Source: Sphingopyxis sp. PAMC25046
GTDB lineage: Bacteria > Pseudomonadota > Alphaproteobacteria > Sphingomonadales > Sphingomonadaceae
Reading direction: 5' to 3'
Assembly (NCBI RefSeq): GCF_004795895.1
Contig: NZ_CP039250.1
Coordinates: 1,488,001 to 1,552,000 of the forward strand
Length of the DNA: 64,000 nt
Shown here piece after piece: positions 27,266 through 36,872 of the stretch (positions within the stretch are counted from its first letter, which is position 1; every line of letters starts with the position of its first letter). A model generated the notes under the pieces. That model worked only from the letters and a program-made list of their open reading frames with translations. It searched no databases and had not been told where the DNA came from. The position numbers were made by a program, and so were the translations under genes.

Positions 27266-28456
27266 GTGACGCCCGCAGCGCGTATCCAGACGGCGATCGA
27301 AATTCTCGATGCCATCGCCGCCGCGGCGCGCGAGGGCGGGGCGCCGGCCGACGCGATCTTCGCCGAGGCGATGCGCGCGCGCCGCTATGCGGGATCGAAG
27401 GACCGCCGTGTGATTCGCGGCCATGTCTATGGCGCGATCCGGCTCGTGCGTTCTGCACCCGTGTCGGGCCGCGCGGCGATGCTGACGCTTGCCGACGCGC
27501 AGCCTGAACTCGCCCCATTGTTCGACGGCTCGCCCTACGGACCCGCGCCGATCGCTGCCGACGAACCGCGCGCCGAAACCGGGCTCGCCGCCGAGGCGCT
27601 GATCGGTCTCTTCGATCCGCTCGTCGGCGAAGACGAGCGTGACGCGATGCTGACGCGCGCACCGCTCGACCTCCGCGCCAACCGGATCAAGGCGAGGCGC
27701 GACGATCTTGCCGATCTCTTTCCCGAGGGCGAAGCGATCCCCGGCGCGCCGGACGGCTGGCGCCTGCCGCCCGAAACGGCCGCGGTCCAGCATCGCGCCT
27801 ATACTGACGGGGTGTTCGAGGTGCAGGACGCCGCGAGCCAATATGCCTCCGCGGCCTTGGACGCCGCGCCGGGGCAGGCGATCGTCGATCTCTGCGCGGG
27901 CGGCGGCGGCAAGACGCTCGCCATCGCTTCGTTCACCGGCAACGACGCCGACATCCTCGCCTGCGACACCAACCGCGCGCGCCTCCAGCAACTGCCGCCG
28001 CGCGCCGAGCGCGCCGGGGCGACCCGCATCGAGACGCGCCTGCTCAATCCCGGGCAGGAACCCGCAATGCTCGCCGGCTGGCGGGGCAAAGCGGCGCGGG
28101 TCTTCGTCGATGCCCCCTGCTCGGGCAGCGGCACCTGGCGCCGCAGTCCCGAACTGCGCTGGCGCCTCACCCCCGCGCGCCTCGACCGCCACCTCGCCGA
28201 TCAGGCGAAACTGCTCGCGATCGGCGCCGATCTGGTGGCGCCCGGCGGCAAACTTCTCTATGCTGTCTGCTCGGTTATCGCGCGCGAGGGGCGGGCACAG
28301 GTGGATGATTTTCTGAACCGGAGTCCGGGCTGGACGGCCGACGCCGGCTATCTACCCGAAAGTGTCGGCCGCCGCGCGGGCGCGGGTTTCCTGCTGACTC
28401 CGGGGCACGACGGCTGCGACGGATTTTTTCTCGCACGGCTGACATCGCCATGTTAG
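27266..28456 (+). CDS. rsmB: RsmB/NOP-family rRNA (cytosine-5) methyltransferase
   Basis: A 396-residue SAM-dependent RNA methyltransferase of the RsmB/RCMT group. The N-terminal part is NusB-like (TAIEILDAIAAAA, SKDRRVIRGHVYGAIR). The catalytic part has the SAM loop IVDLCAGGGGKTLA, the releasing cysteine in VDAPCSGSGTWRR and the nucleophilic cysteine in YAVCSV. The start is GTG at 27266, following guaB closely, so the two may be co-transcribed. The target is probably 16S rRNA; other family members modify other sites, so the position is not certain. Confidence 0.88.
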   Translation: MTPAARIQTAIEILDAIAAAAREGGAPADAIFAEAMRARRYAGSKDRRVIRGHVYGAIRLVRSAPVSGRAAMLTLADAQPELAPLFDGSPYGPAPIAADEPRAETGLAAEALIGLFDPLVGEDERDAMLTRAPLDLRANRIKARRDDLADLFPEGEAIPGAPDGWRLPPETAAVQHRAYTDGVFEVQDAASQYASAALDAAPGQAIVDLCAGGGGKTLAIASFTGNDADILACDTNRARLQQLPPRAERAGATRIETRLLNPGQEPAMLAGWRGKAARVFVDAPCSGSGTWRRSPELRWRLTPARLDRHLADQAKLLAIGADLVAPGGKLLYAVCSVIAREGRAQVDDFLNRSPGWTADAGYLPESVGRRAGAGFLLTPGHDGCDGFFLARLTSPC

Positions 28457-28488
28457 CATCGCCTGCAATGAAGCGATGGGAGAATGCG

Positions 28489-29019
28489 ATGCGCATCAGT
28501 TTTCTGGCCATTGGCGCCGGTCTTGTTCTGGCCAGCCTGCCGACCGCCTCCGATGCGCAGCGCGCCGACAACGACATTTTTCCTCGCTCGATCGCGCTCC
28601 AGCAGGAAGGGCATCAGGCGCAGGAGGCCGGCGATCTCGACCAGGCGATCGACTTTTATGAATCGGCGCTCGCCGCCGACCCGCGCAACCGTTCGGCGAT
28701 CATCGCGCTGGCCCAGGTCGCGCGTGCGCAGGGGCTTCCAGGCAAGGCGATCGGCCTCTATCGCGAGGCGCTGATCCTCGAACCCAAGGACATCGTCGCG
28801 CTGACCGGGCAGGGCGAGGCTCTCGCCGACAAGGGCGCGCTCGAACTCGCGCGCGAGAAGCTTGCCGAGGCCGAGCGCGTCTGCGGCGCCAAGTGCCCGC
28901 AGGTCGCCGCGCTCGAAAAGACGATCGCGTCGAGCGCGTCGAAACGCGTCGTCGCCGCCGAAGCGCTGGTGCCGACGCCGGTCGTCGCGACGGTCAAGCC
29001 CGCCACCGGCCAGAACTGA
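28489..29019 (+). CDS. Periplasmic tetratricopeptide repeat protein
   Basis: A 176-residue exported protein. The signal peptide is RISFLAIGAGLVLASLPTASDAQ. Three or so TPR units follow: LQQEGHQAQEAGDLDQAIDF, AIIALAQVARAQGLPGKAIG and IVALTGQGEALADKGALELA. The C-terminus is Ala/Val-rich. I chose the ATG at 28489, which has GGGAG seven bases upstream; earlier ATGs at 28468 and 28450 lack a clear binding site. It is convergent with rsmA. TPR proteins mediate protein contacts; the partner is unknown. Confidence 0.75.
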   Translation: MRISFLAIGAGLVLASLPTASDAQRADNDIFPRSIALQQEGHQAQEAGDLDQAIDFYESALAADPRNRSAIIALAQVARAQGLPGKAIGLYREALILEPKDIVALTGQGEALADKGALELAREKLAEAERVCGAKCPQVAALEKTIASSASKRVVAAEALVPTPVVATVKPATGQN

Positions 29020-29023
29020 GAAA

Positions 29024-29863
29024 TTACCCGCCGAGCGCGCGCGCCAGCGCGACCCACTCGTCGACGCTAACGGTTTCCGCCCGCCGCGTCGGGTCGATGC
29101 CGAGCGCCTCCGCCGCCGCCACCGCACCCTCGACCCCCTTCAGGCTCTGCCGCAGCATCTTGCGCCGCTGGCCGAACCCCTTTTCGGTGAGCTTCGACAG
29201 CCGTTTCGGGTCGATGCCCGCGGGCTGATCGCCCGGCGTCACATGGACGATCGCCGACATCACCTTGGGCGGCGGGGTGAAGGCCGACCGATGCACCTTC
29301 ATCGCGATTTTCGCGTTCGAGCGCCACTGCGCGAGCACCGCGAGCCGGCCATAGGCGCCCGTCCCGACCGGCGCGACGATGCGTTCGGCGACCTCGAGCT
29401 GGAACATCAAGGTCAGCGATAGCCAGCGTGGCGGCCACGCAGCAGGCTCGAGCCAGCGCGTGAACAGCGCGGTGCCGACATTATAAGGGAGGTTGGCGAC
29501 GATATGATAGGGAGCCCCGCCGGTCAGCGCGTCGACGTCGACCGCCATCGCGTCGTCGGCGATCACCGTCAGCTGACCCGGAAAGGCGTCGCCCAGCTCG
29601 GCGAGCAGCGGCAGGCAGCGGTCGTCGCGCTCGACCGCAATCACCTTCGCCCCGGCGCGCAGCAGCGCGCGCGTCAGTCCGCCCGGGCCCGGTCCGACCT
29701 CGAACACCGTCACGCCGTTGAGATCGCCCGGAAGCGCCGCGATCCGGTCGAGCAATTGCTCGTCGAACAGGAAATTCTGCCCCAGCGCCTTGCTCGCCGA
29801 CAGGCCGTGGACGCGCACCGTCTCGCGCAGCGGCGGCAGCGGCGTGCGCGGCTGGACCGTCAC
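29024..29863 (-). CDS. rsmA: 16S rRNA dimethyladenosine transferase RsmA (KsgA)
   Basis: A 279-residue SAM-dependent enzyme that dimethylates two adjacent adenines in helix 45 of 16S rRNA. Motifs are ALGQNFLFDEQLLDRI, the SAM loop VFEVGPGPGGLTRALL, AVERDDRCLPLL, and the catalytic NLPYNVGTALF, then FTPPPKVMSAIV. The start is GTG at 29863, overlapping the pdxA stop as GTGA. It is the last gene of the lptD-surA-pdxA-rsmA set, an order shared with many proteobacteria. Confidence 0.96.
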   Translation of the reverse strand: MTVQPRTPLPPLRETVRVHGLSASKALGQNFLFDEQLLDRIAALPGDLNGVTVFEVGPGPGGLTRALLRAGAKVIAVERDDRCLPLLAELGDAFPGQLTVIADDAMAVDVDALTGGAPYHIVANLPYNVGTALFTRWLEPAAWPPRWLSLTLMFQLEVAERIVAPVGTGAYGRLAVLAQWRSNAKIAMKVHRSAFTPPPKVMSAIVHVTPGDQPAGIDPKRLSKLTEKGFGQRRKMLRQSLKGVEGAVAAAEALGIDPTRRAETVSVDEWVALARALGG

Positions 29864-30879
29864 TTTGCGGGGGCGCAGCCGCGCTCGCGCGCCGTCGCCA
29901 TGCGCGCGGCCATTGCGATCGCCGCGATCGTCGGCCCTGCATCGGCCCGGCCGGTACCCGCGATATTGAAGGCGGTGCCATGGTCGGGCGAGGTGCGGAT
30001 GATCGGCAGCCCGAGCGTCAGATTGACCCCGTCGTGGAAATGCAAAGCCTTGAAAGGCGCGAGCGCCTGATCGTGATAGCCGCAGAGCAGCGCGTCATAT
30101 TGATCGCGGATGCCGGGCGCGAACAGCGCGTCGGCGGCAAGCGGGCCGTCGACGATGATGCCCTCGCTCGCCAGCTGGGCGACCGCGGGCTTCATAATCC
30201 GCTCCTCCTCGCCGCCCAGATGGCCGCTCTCGCCCGCGTGCGGGTTGAGCCCTGCCAGCGCGATGCGCGGCGGATCTATGCCGAAATCGCGGCGCAGTCC
30301 GCGCGCGACGATCCGCGCCTTGGCGACGATCAACTCGCTCGTCAGCCGCTCGGGCACCTCGGCGAGCGGGATGTGCACGGTTAGCGGTACGACGCGCAGC
30401 GACGGTCCCGCCAGCATCATGACCGCGTTGGTCGCGGTCACCCCGCATCGTTCGGCGATGAATTCGGTCTGCCCGGGATGCGTATAGCCGATGCCGTGTA
30501 GCGCATGTTTCGATACCGAACCGGTGACCAGCGCCGAACTTGCCTGATTGCGCGTCAGCCCGATACCCGTTTCGAGCGCGTGGAGCGCGCATGTCGCACC
30601 GGCCGCCGTCGGCGATCCGGGGGTCAGCGGGCCGCTGTCTTCGAGATGCCAGACGGGCAGCGCCTCGCCGAAGGTTTTTACAACCTCCTCCATGTCGCCG
30701 ACGCGCACGACAGGGCCGTCCCACACCGCTTCGACCGCGGCGATGTCGCCGATCGCGACAAAGGGAGGCAGGCAGTTTTCGCCGCGCGCAGCCCATGCGC
30801 GCGCTGTGACTTCGGGGCCGACGCCGGCCGGGTCACCCATGGTGACCGCAACCGGACGTCGAATGTCGTAACTCAACAT
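29860..30879 (-). CDS. pdxA: 4-hydroxythreonine-4-phosphate dehydrogenase
   Basis: A 339-residue NAD-dependent enzyme of pyridoxal-5'-phosphate synthesis. Motifs are VTMGDPAGVGPEV at the N-terminus, TGSVSKHAL, YTHPGQTEFIAE, NPHAGESGHLGGEE, CGYHDQALAPFKAL with the metal-binding His, and RTSPDHGTAFNIAG. Its ATG shares one base with the surA stop (TGATG) and its stop overlaps the rsmA GTG. Confidence 0.96.
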   Translation of the reverse strand: MLSYDIRRPVAVTMGDPAGVGPEVTARAWAARGENCLPPFVAIGDIAAVEAVWDGPVVRVGDMEEVVKTFGEALPVWHLEDSGPLTPGSPTAAGATCALHALETGIGLTRNQASSALVTGSVSKHALHGIGYTHPGQTEFIAERCGVTATNAVMMLAGPSLRVVPLTVHIPLAEVPERLTSELIVAKARIVARGLRRDFGIDPPRIALAGLNPHAGESGHLGGEEERIMKPAVAQLASEGIIVDGPLAADALFAPGIRDQYDALLCGYHDQALAPFKALHFHDGVNLTLGLPIIRTSPDHGTAFNIAGTGRADAGPTIAAIAMAARMATARERGCAPAK

Positions 30880-32219
30880 CAGCTATATTCGATCACGGCG
30901 TCCCGGCGCAGGTCGCGCAGATAGCGCTGGGCCCGCTTGTTGACCTTGTCCTCCAGCAGTTTCTGCTCGATCTGCTCGAGGTTGGGCGCCGTCGCGGTCT
31001 GCGGCATGTCGCGGCCGCAAAGGACAAGGACGCTGACGCCTTCGTTCGCGGCACCGAAGGGCTGCGTCGTCTGGCCGACCTGGAGGTTGACGAGCGTCGC
31101 CTGGAGCGGCGCAGGCAGCGCGCGCATTTCGATATTGTCGCGGGACACGACGCTGGCGCCCAATTGCTGCGCCACCGCGTCTGCGGCGCCGCAGCCGGCG
31201 ATGCTACGCGTCGTTTCGGCGAACTTGCCGGCAAGTTCGGACGCCTTTTCCTGGGTCGTTCCGGCCGGGAAATCGAGCGAAATCTGCTTCAGGCTGAGCA
31301 CCGCGTCGCGCGGGTCGGCGGTCAGCACCTGGCGACGGTCGATCAACAGCATGATCGAAATTCCGCCGGGCACCTCGATCGGTCCGACGAGCTGGCCGGG
31401 CTGCATCTGCGTCGCGGCCTCGCCCATCGACGCGGGCAGCTGACCTGCCTTCACCCAGCCGAGGTCGCCGCCGACGACCGCGGTCGATGCTTCGGAAAAC
31501 TGGCGTGCATAGGCAGCAAAGCTGCCGCCGGCCTGCAGCGCCTGGATGATCTTTTTCGCGTTTTCGCTGACCGCGGCGATATTGTCCGGGGTCGCCGACA
31601 GATAGATTTCGCCAAGGTGGAATTCGTCCTGGCCCTTGGCCGCTTCCATCTGCTTGACGATCAGGTCGACCTCTTCGGTCGACACGTTGGTCGTTGACTG
31701 GATGTTGCGTGACAACAGGCGATCCCACGCGAATTCGCCGCGGATCTGCTGCTTCACCGCCGCGGCGGACGAGCCTTTCGACGCCAGATATTCCGAGAAC
31801 TGCTCGGGCGTCTGCTTGAAACGCGTCGCGAGCCGGGCGAATTGTTCGTTGACGATATTCTCATCGATCGCGATCTCGGCTGCCTTGGCTTCCTGGATCT
31901 GCAGTTTCTCGTCGATCAGGTTGCTGAACACCTGGTTGCGAAGCCGCTCGATTTCCTCGGGCGGCAATTCGACATTGTTGTTCGCGATACGGATCAGCGC
32001 CATGCGCTGTTCGATGTCGGTCGCGGTGATGATCTCGCCGTTCACCGTCGCCGAGGGGCGATAGACGTTCGGCTTGGCATCGCCGTAGAGCTGCACATTG
32101 CCGGGAATGTTGAGGCTGGTCGTCGGCACTTCGCTGTCGGGAACGGTCTGGGCCAGCACGGGCGCTGCTCCGACGGCGGCCAAGACGATCAGGCCGGTCA
32201 TGGTCGAAAATTTGGTCAT
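30879..32219 (-). CDS. surA: Periplasmic chaperone/peptidyl-prolyl isomerase SurA
   Basis: A 446-residue periplasmic chaperone that escorts unfolded outer-membrane proteins to BAM. The signal peptide is GLIVLAAVGAAPVLAQ. A SurA N-terminal domain follows (VNGEIITATDIEQRMALI, LRNQVFSNLIDEKLQ), then a parvulin-like domain near residues 195-300 (FHLGEIYLSATPDN, AARQFSEAS-like segment, GGDLGWVKAGQLPASM, GPIEVPGGISIMLLIDRR), and a C-terminal helix region. Only one recognisable parvulin domain is present rather than the two of enterobacteria. The ATG at 32219 has GGGTAAAG upstream; an ATG at 32201 is an alternative. lptD, a SurA client, lies 214 bases upstream on the same strand. Confidence 0.93.
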   Translation of the reverse strand: MTKFSTMTGLIVLAAVGAAPVLAQTVPDSEVPTTSLNIPGNVQLYGDAKPNVYRPSATVNGEIITATDIEQRMALIRIANNNVELPPEEIERLRNQVFSNLIDEKLQIQEAKAAEIAIDENIVNEQFARLATRFKQTPEQFSEYLASKGSSAAAVKQQIRGEFAWDRLLSRNIQSTTNVSTEEVDLIVKQMEAAKGQDEFHLGEIYLSATPDNIAAVSENAKKIIQALQAGGSFAAYARQFSEASTAVVGGDLGWVKAGQLPASMGEAATQMQPGQLVGPIEVPGGISIMLLIDRRQVLTADPRDAVLSLKQISLDFPAGTTQEKASELAGKFAETTRSIAGCGAADAVAQQLGASVVSRDNIEMRALPAPLQATLVNLQVGQTTQPFGAANEGVSVLVLCGRDMPQTATAPNLEQIEQKLLEDKVNKRAQRYLRDLRRDAVIEYS

Positions 32220-32382
32220 CTTTACCCTATTCGAGAAAGTCCGGACGCTCCGTATCAGCGGACACGCCCGATGGTCCAGCGCAATCCGCCTTGGACGCCA
32301 TTTGATATCGCCGCATAGCCCGCGGACGCTGAACCTAGGCTGAGCGAAGGCCATTTGGTTTGGGGTGGTGAGGGGACGTCCC

Positions 32383-32409
32383 CGATCCTCCCCATGCCGG
32401 GGAGGATCG
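32383..32409. repeat. Palindromic intergenic hairpin, REP-like
   Basis: CGATCCTCCCC (32383-32393) and GGGGAGGATCG (32399-32409) form a perfect 11-base-pair stem with a 5-base loop. The palindrome GGGGACGTCCCC (32372-32383) abuts it. The stem shares the CCTCCCC/GGGGAGG core with the element at 38306-38441. It lies in the 214-base gap between lptD and surA and no T-run follows on the minus strand. Confidence 0.6.
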
Positions 32410-32433
32410 ACAGCAACCGGTCGAAGCCCGTCC

Positions 32434-34740
32434 TCAGAATCCCAGATTACGGAACGCGATCCGGAACGAAAAGCTGTTGCCGCGCCGCGCGTCGCCGGTG
32501 TCGGCATAGTCGCGCCGCCAGGTGAGTGCGATCGACAGGCATTCATCGTCATAGGCGAGCCCGAGCCGATGTCGAATCGGCTCGAACCCGTCGGCACCGC
32601 TCAGCGGGTCGTCGCTCTGTTCGGTCAAATCGACGATCGCCGATCCGAACAGCGACCAATGTTTCGCGAACGCGACGCGCCCGCCGGCACGGACTTCCTC
32701 GCGGTCCTGCAAATCCTCGCCGAGTAGCAGGATGTCGCGGTTGAGCCGCGAATAGCCGACCACGGCATAGGTCGAGCGGCTGCCGATCGTCGCATCGAAT
32801 TCGTTGCGGCGAATCGCGAGATTATCCTTGTCGAGCCGGTAACGGTGGGTGAGGCGCAGGAAATCGCGATACGCAATCGTCGTCCGGCCGACGATATCCG
32901 ACGTGCGGTCGGTCAGGCCGGTGCCGTCGGGGAACAGGCTGGGTTTGTCCGTCAGGCGATAGCTTTGCCCCACGATGCTGTTGATGTTGAACCCCGGGCG
33001 GCTGTAATTCCATTCTAGGCCATAGGTGATGCGCGCGCCATCTTCGAACCGGTCGTGACCGTTGAAGCGGTTGATCGCGAAGAGATTGCTGTCCTCGAGG
33101 TCGAAGGCGCGCGAATCTTCGTTCGGAATGTCGAGATTCTTGATCGGCGGCGTCGCGACAACCTGGACGCGCGGGGTCAGCGTCTGCGTGCCGCCGGCGA
33201 ATTCGCCGATAAAGGGCCAGCGCATGTCGGCGGCGACCGCGGCGATGCCGCGCGCCTGCCAACCCGACTTGCCGCGATAGCCGGGGATCGCGGTCAGCAG
33301 ATTCTCGTCACTGTGATAGACGTCGCCGCGCACGAGCGCGGTCAGCGTGATTTCCTGCCCAAGCCCGGTCAGCCCGCGCAAATTCCACTGCGCACCGGCA
33401 AAGGCGCGCTGCGTGTCCTGACCCGCGGTGCGGCCGATCGCGAGCGTGTTCAGTTGCAACTCCAGCTGCCCGCCGAAGAGCGGATCGTCTAGCCGCTGGC
33501 GATAATCGATGATCGGCAGCGCGATCGGCTGCTGGCCCTGAATATCATTGACGCGCAGCGTCTGCGTCGCCCAGCCGGCGATCGAGAGATAGCTATTGCC
33601 GCCGATCCGTTCGAGTTCGAAGGTCGAACGCAACCGGTCATCGCGGCTGATGTCGTAACGGCGCATGAAGGTGCGGTCGGTCGCGATGCGCCCCGAATAG
33701 GTGAGGCTCCAGCGCGGATCGAACTGGAACTTGCCCGCGCTTTCCAGATAGCCGCGGAATCTCTTCTGGCTGTCCGGATCCTCTCCGACCAGCGGAACGA
33801 GAGAGCCATAGGTCGCATAGCCGTTGATACGGAACGACCCGATATCGGTCAGCGCACGGAACTCGCCTTCCAGCATCGGCGCCGCGTCGGTGTAGACGTG
33901 CGGCGTGATCGTCATGTCGCGATCGGGGGCAATGCGTAGATAATAGGGGACCGCGATCTCGAAGCCGTTGCTCCGGTCCAGCCGGATTTCGGGCACCAAT
34001 ATGCCGCTGCTCGCCTCGTTGTTGATCGAGTGGCTGAGCCCGGGAAGCGGGATCAGCGGCAGGCCGAAAATCTCGACGCGTGCGCCCTTGTATCGGACCT
34101 TGTTCTTGGCCCGGTCGTACATCACCTTGACCGCGCGGATCTGCCAGCTCGGGTTCTTTGGACAGCCTTCGTCGTCCTCGACCGGGCAGGGGGTATAGGC
34201 GGCGTTCTCCAGCTCGATATTGCCATTGTCGAAGCGCGTGCCCCGGACCGCGGCGAGGCGCGATCCGTTGTCAAGCACGACGAGCAGATTTTCGACGACG
34301 CCGTCGCGCAAACTGTCGGTCAGCTCGATCTTGTCCCCATAGGCGATGTCGCCTTCGGGGTTCTTGATCATGACATTGCCTTCGGCGAACACTTGCCCCG
34401 TCTGCCGGTTCCACGTCACCTTGTCCGCGCGCATTTCGATCGCTTCGCGGTTCATCTGGACGTTGCCCTCAGCGACGACGACTTCGGTGTCGCCGTCGTA
34501 ATTGAGGTTGTCCGCGGCAAATCCGATCTGCTGCTCGCTCGCGGTATCGGGCGCGTCGGACGTCGTCGGGACGACGTCGGGAGTTTGCAAATCGGGTTCG
34601 CCGGCAACTTCCTCCGCCGGCGGGGCCGGATTCGCCTCGCTCTGGGCCAGCACCGGGCTCGCCGCCAAGGCCAGTCCGCTCGCCGTCGCCAGCCAGAACG
34701 GCCGCGCACCCGCCGCCCGATGGAACAAAGCCCAGCTCAT
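32434..34740 (-). CDS. lptD: LPS-assembly outer-membrane protein LptD
   Basis: A 768-residue beta-barrel that inserts lipopolysaccharide into the outer leaflet together with LptE. The signal peptide is ATASGLALAASPVLAQ. An OstA/LptA-like N-terminal domain follows (IGFAADNLNYDGDTEVVVAE, VTWNRQTGQVFAEG, IAYGDKIELTDSLRDGV). The LptD C-terminal barrel begins near PYYLRIAPDRDMTITPH and ends in FRIAFRNLGF. Cysteines occur in TPCPVEDDEGCPKN of the plug-barrel linker. The ATG at 34740 has AAAGGGATTAA upstream. It heads the lptD-surA-pdxA-rsmA set and is divergent from pepA. Confidence 0.96.
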   Translation of the reverse strand: MSWALFHRAAGARPFWLATASGLALAASPVLAQSEANPAPPAEEVAGEPDLQTPDVVPTTSDAPDTASEQQIGFAADNLNYDGDTEVVVAEGNVQMNREAIEMRADKVTWNRQTGQVFAEGNVMIKNPEGDIAYGDKIELTDSLRDGVVENLLVVLDNGSRLAAVRGTRFDNGNIELENAAYTPCPVEDDEGCPKNPSWQIRAVKVMYDRAKNKVRYKGARVEIFGLPLIPLPGLSHSINNEASSGILVPEIRLDRSNGFEIAVPYYLRIAPDRDMTITPHVYTDAAPMLEGEFRALTDIGSFRINGYATYGSLVPLVGEDPDSQKRFRGYLESAGKFQFDPRWSLTYSGRIATDRTFMRRYDISRDDRLRSTFELERIGGNSYLSIAGWATQTLRVNDIQGQQPIALPIIDYRQRLDDPLFGGQLELQLNTLAIGRTAGQDTQRAFAGAQWNLRGLTGLGQEITLTALVRGDVYHSDENLLTAIPGYRGKSGWQARGIAAVAADMRWPFIGEFAGGTQTLTPRVQVVATPPIKNLDIPNEDSRAFDLEDSNLFAINRFNGHDRFEDGARITYGLEWNYSRPGFNINSIVGQSYRLTDKPSLFPDGTGLTDRTSDIVGRTTIAYRDFLRLTHRYRLDKDNLAIRRNEFDATIGSRSTYAVVGYSRLNRDILLLGEDLQDREEVRAGGRVAFAKHWSLFGSAIVDLTEQSDDPLSGADGFEPIRHRLGLAYDDECLSIALTWRRDYADTGDARRGNSFSFRIAFRNLGF

Positions 34741-34871
34741 TTAATCCCTTTGTCCCGAACCCTAATCGATACGTCCCGGCTTGGACCGGCAGCTTTGTTT
34801 TTGCAACTCGCAAGCGAAACCCCTATCGGTCCGCCACGTTCCAATCAATCATCGCATAAGAAAGTTAAGGC

Positions 34872-36317
34872 ATGGACATTCAGTTTGTCGCGCAAATCGA
34901 TGCGTCTGCCGACGTCGTCGCGTTTCCGGTCCGCAAGGGCGAAGCGGGCGCGCTCGGGGCGCTGCTCGGCGCCGCTGCGGCGCAGGCGCGTTTCGACGGC
35001 GCGGCGGGCACGATCGCCGAGACCGCGGCGATCGACGGCGCACAGGCGAAGCGCCTGCTGCTTGTCGGCATCGGCGAGGGCGGCGAGCAGGATATCGAAC
35101 GCGGCGGTGCCGCGCTCACCGCGAAGCTCCAGACGAGCGGCGTCACCCATGTCCATGTCGATTTCGCCAGCGCGGGGCAGAGCGACGCCGACGACGTCCT
35201 CGCCTTCGCGATGGGCGCGCGCCTCCGCAACTGGCGCCTCGACACCTATCGCACGCGGCTCGCCGACAAGGCGAAGCCCAGCCTCAAGACGGTGACGATC
35301 GCGTCGCCGCACGGCGACCTTTCGGCGCGCTGGGCCGAAAATGAAGCGATTGCCGAGGGGGTCGCGCTGACCCAGACGCTCGTCGCCGAGCCGCCGAACA
35401 TCCTCTATCCCGAAAGCTTCGTCGAACGCTGCCAGCACCTCGCCGAGCTCGGCGTCGAACTCGAAGTCCTCGACGAACGCCAGATGAAGGCGCTCGGCAT
35501 GGGCGCGCTGCTCGGCGTCGCGCAGGGCTCGACACGGCCGCCGCGGCTGCTCGCGATGCGCTGGAACGGCGGCAATCCGGGCGAGGCGCCCGTCGTCTTC
35601 ATCGGCAAGGGCGTGACCTTCGATACCGGTGGCATCAGCCTCAAACCCGGACCGGGCATGGACATGATGAAGTGGGACATGGGCGGCGCGGGCGCGGTCG
35701 CGGGCGCGATCAAGGCGATCGCGGGGCGCAAGGCGAAGGCGAATGTCGTCGGCGTCGTCGGCCTCGTCGAAAATATGCCCGACGGCAATGCGATGCGCCC
35801 CGGCGACGTCGTCACCACCATGTCGGGCCAGACGGTCGAAGTGCTCAACACCGATGCCGAGGGCCGCCTCGTCCTTTGCGACGCGATCAGCTGGGCGCAA
35901 AAAGCTTATGATCCCAAGGTGATCGTCGACCTCGCGACACTGACCGGCGCGATGGTCATCTCGCTCGGCCACGAATATGCCGGCATGTTCGCGAACGACG
36001 ACGGGCTCGCCGCCGGCCTGCTCGCGGCGGGCGAGGCGTCGAACAACAAGCTGTGGCGCTTCCCGCTGTCGCCCGCCTACGACAAGCTGATCGACAGCCC
36101 GATCGCCGACATGAAGAATATCGGCCCGCGCGAAGGCGGCTCGATCACCGCGGCGCAATTCCTGAAGCGCTATGTCGAGGACGGCGTCGCCTGGGCGCAT
36201 CTCGACATCGCGGGCATGGCGTGGGGCGACAAGGACGGCCCGGTCTATGCCAAGGGCGCGACCGGCTATGGCGTGCGCCTGCTCGACCGCTATATCGCTG
36301 CGAACCACGAAGGCTGA
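34872..36317 (+). CDS. pepA: Leucyl aminopeptidase PepA
   Basis: A 481-residue cytosolic M17 dizinc aminopeptidase that removes N-terminal residues, often leucine. The N-terminal domain is variable. The catalytic domain has GKGVTFDTGGISLKPG, MKWDMGGAGAV, the family signature NTDAEGRLVLCD, and LTGAMVISLGHEYAG. AAGTTAAGGC precedes the ATG. holC follows 19 bases later, an arrangement also common in other proteobacteria. Confidence 0.97.
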   Translation: MDIQFVAQIDASADVVAFPVRKGEAGALGALLGAAAAQARFDGAAGTIAETAAIDGAQAKRLLLVGIGEGGEQDIERGGAALTAKLQTSGVTHVHVDFASAGQSDADDVLAFAMGARLRNWRLDTYRTRLADKAKPSLKTVTIASPHGDLSARWAENEAIAEGVALTQTLVAEPPNILYPESFVERCQHLAELGVELEVLDERQMKALGMGALLGVAQGSTRPPRLLAMRWNGGNPGEAPVVFIGKGVTFDTGGISLKPGPGMDMMKWDMGGAGAVAGAIKAIAGRKAKANVVGVVGLVENMPDGNAMRPGDVVTTMSGQTVEVLNTDAEGRLVLCDAISWAQKAYDPKVIVDLATLTGAMVISLGHEYAGMFANDDGLAAGLLAAGEASNNKLWRFPLSPAYDKLIDSPIADMKNIGPREGGSITAAQFLKRYVEDGVAWAHLDIAGMAWGDKDGPVYAKGATGYGVRLLDRYIAANHEG

Positions 36318-36336
36318 GGCGAGCAGGGCAGGGAGC

Positions 36337-36786
36337 ATGCCGCGCGTCGACTTCTACCGGCTGACCCGCGACCCCGTCGAACGCGTGCTCCCCGCGCTCG
36401 CCACGCGCGTCCTCGGCAATGGCGACCGCCTGCTGGTGGTCGCCGCCTCGGCGATGCAGCGGCAGGCGATCGACGAGGCGCTCTGGACGTTCCAGCCCGC
36501 CAGTTTCCTGCCGCACGGCCACGCCGGATCGCCCGACGAGTCGATCGAGCCGATCCTGATTTCGGGCACACTCGACACCTCGCCACCCAATCGCGCGACC
36601 CTTCTCGCGCTCGCCGACGGCGAGTGGCGCGACGAGGCGCTGGCGTTCGATCGCACTTTCCTCCTCTTCGACAACAGCCGCATCGACGATGCCCGTGCGC
36701 TCTGGCGCACGCTCGCGGCGCGCGACGATGTCGACAACCGCTTCTGGAAACAGGACGAAAACGGCCGCTGGTCCGAAGGGCCCTAG
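36337..36786 (+). CDS. holC: DNA polymerase III chi subunit
   Basis: A 149-residue chi subunit that links the clamp loader to single-strand-binding protein. Recognisable segments are VDFYRLTRDPVERVLPALAT, a chi family opening, then ALWTFQPASFLPHG, PILIS and FDNSRIDDARALWRTL. The start ATG at 36337 has GGCAGGGAG upstream. The open frame extends into pepA, but that extension is out of register with any family similarity. It is likely co-transcribed with pepA. Confidence 0.9.
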   Translation: MPRVDFYRLTRDPVERVLPALATRVLGNGDRLLVVAASAMQRQAIDEALWTFQPASFLPHGHAGSPDESIEPILISGTLDTSPPNRATLLALADGEWRDEALAFDRTFLLFDNSRIDDARALWRTLAARDDVDNRFWKQDENGRWSEGP

Positions 36787-36872
36787 CGCCCGCGCGCTCT
36801 GTCCTTGCGGTGCGGCGAAAGCGCGGCTAGAGGCGCGCGCATCACATAACACAGCAACGCAGGAGCTTTCCC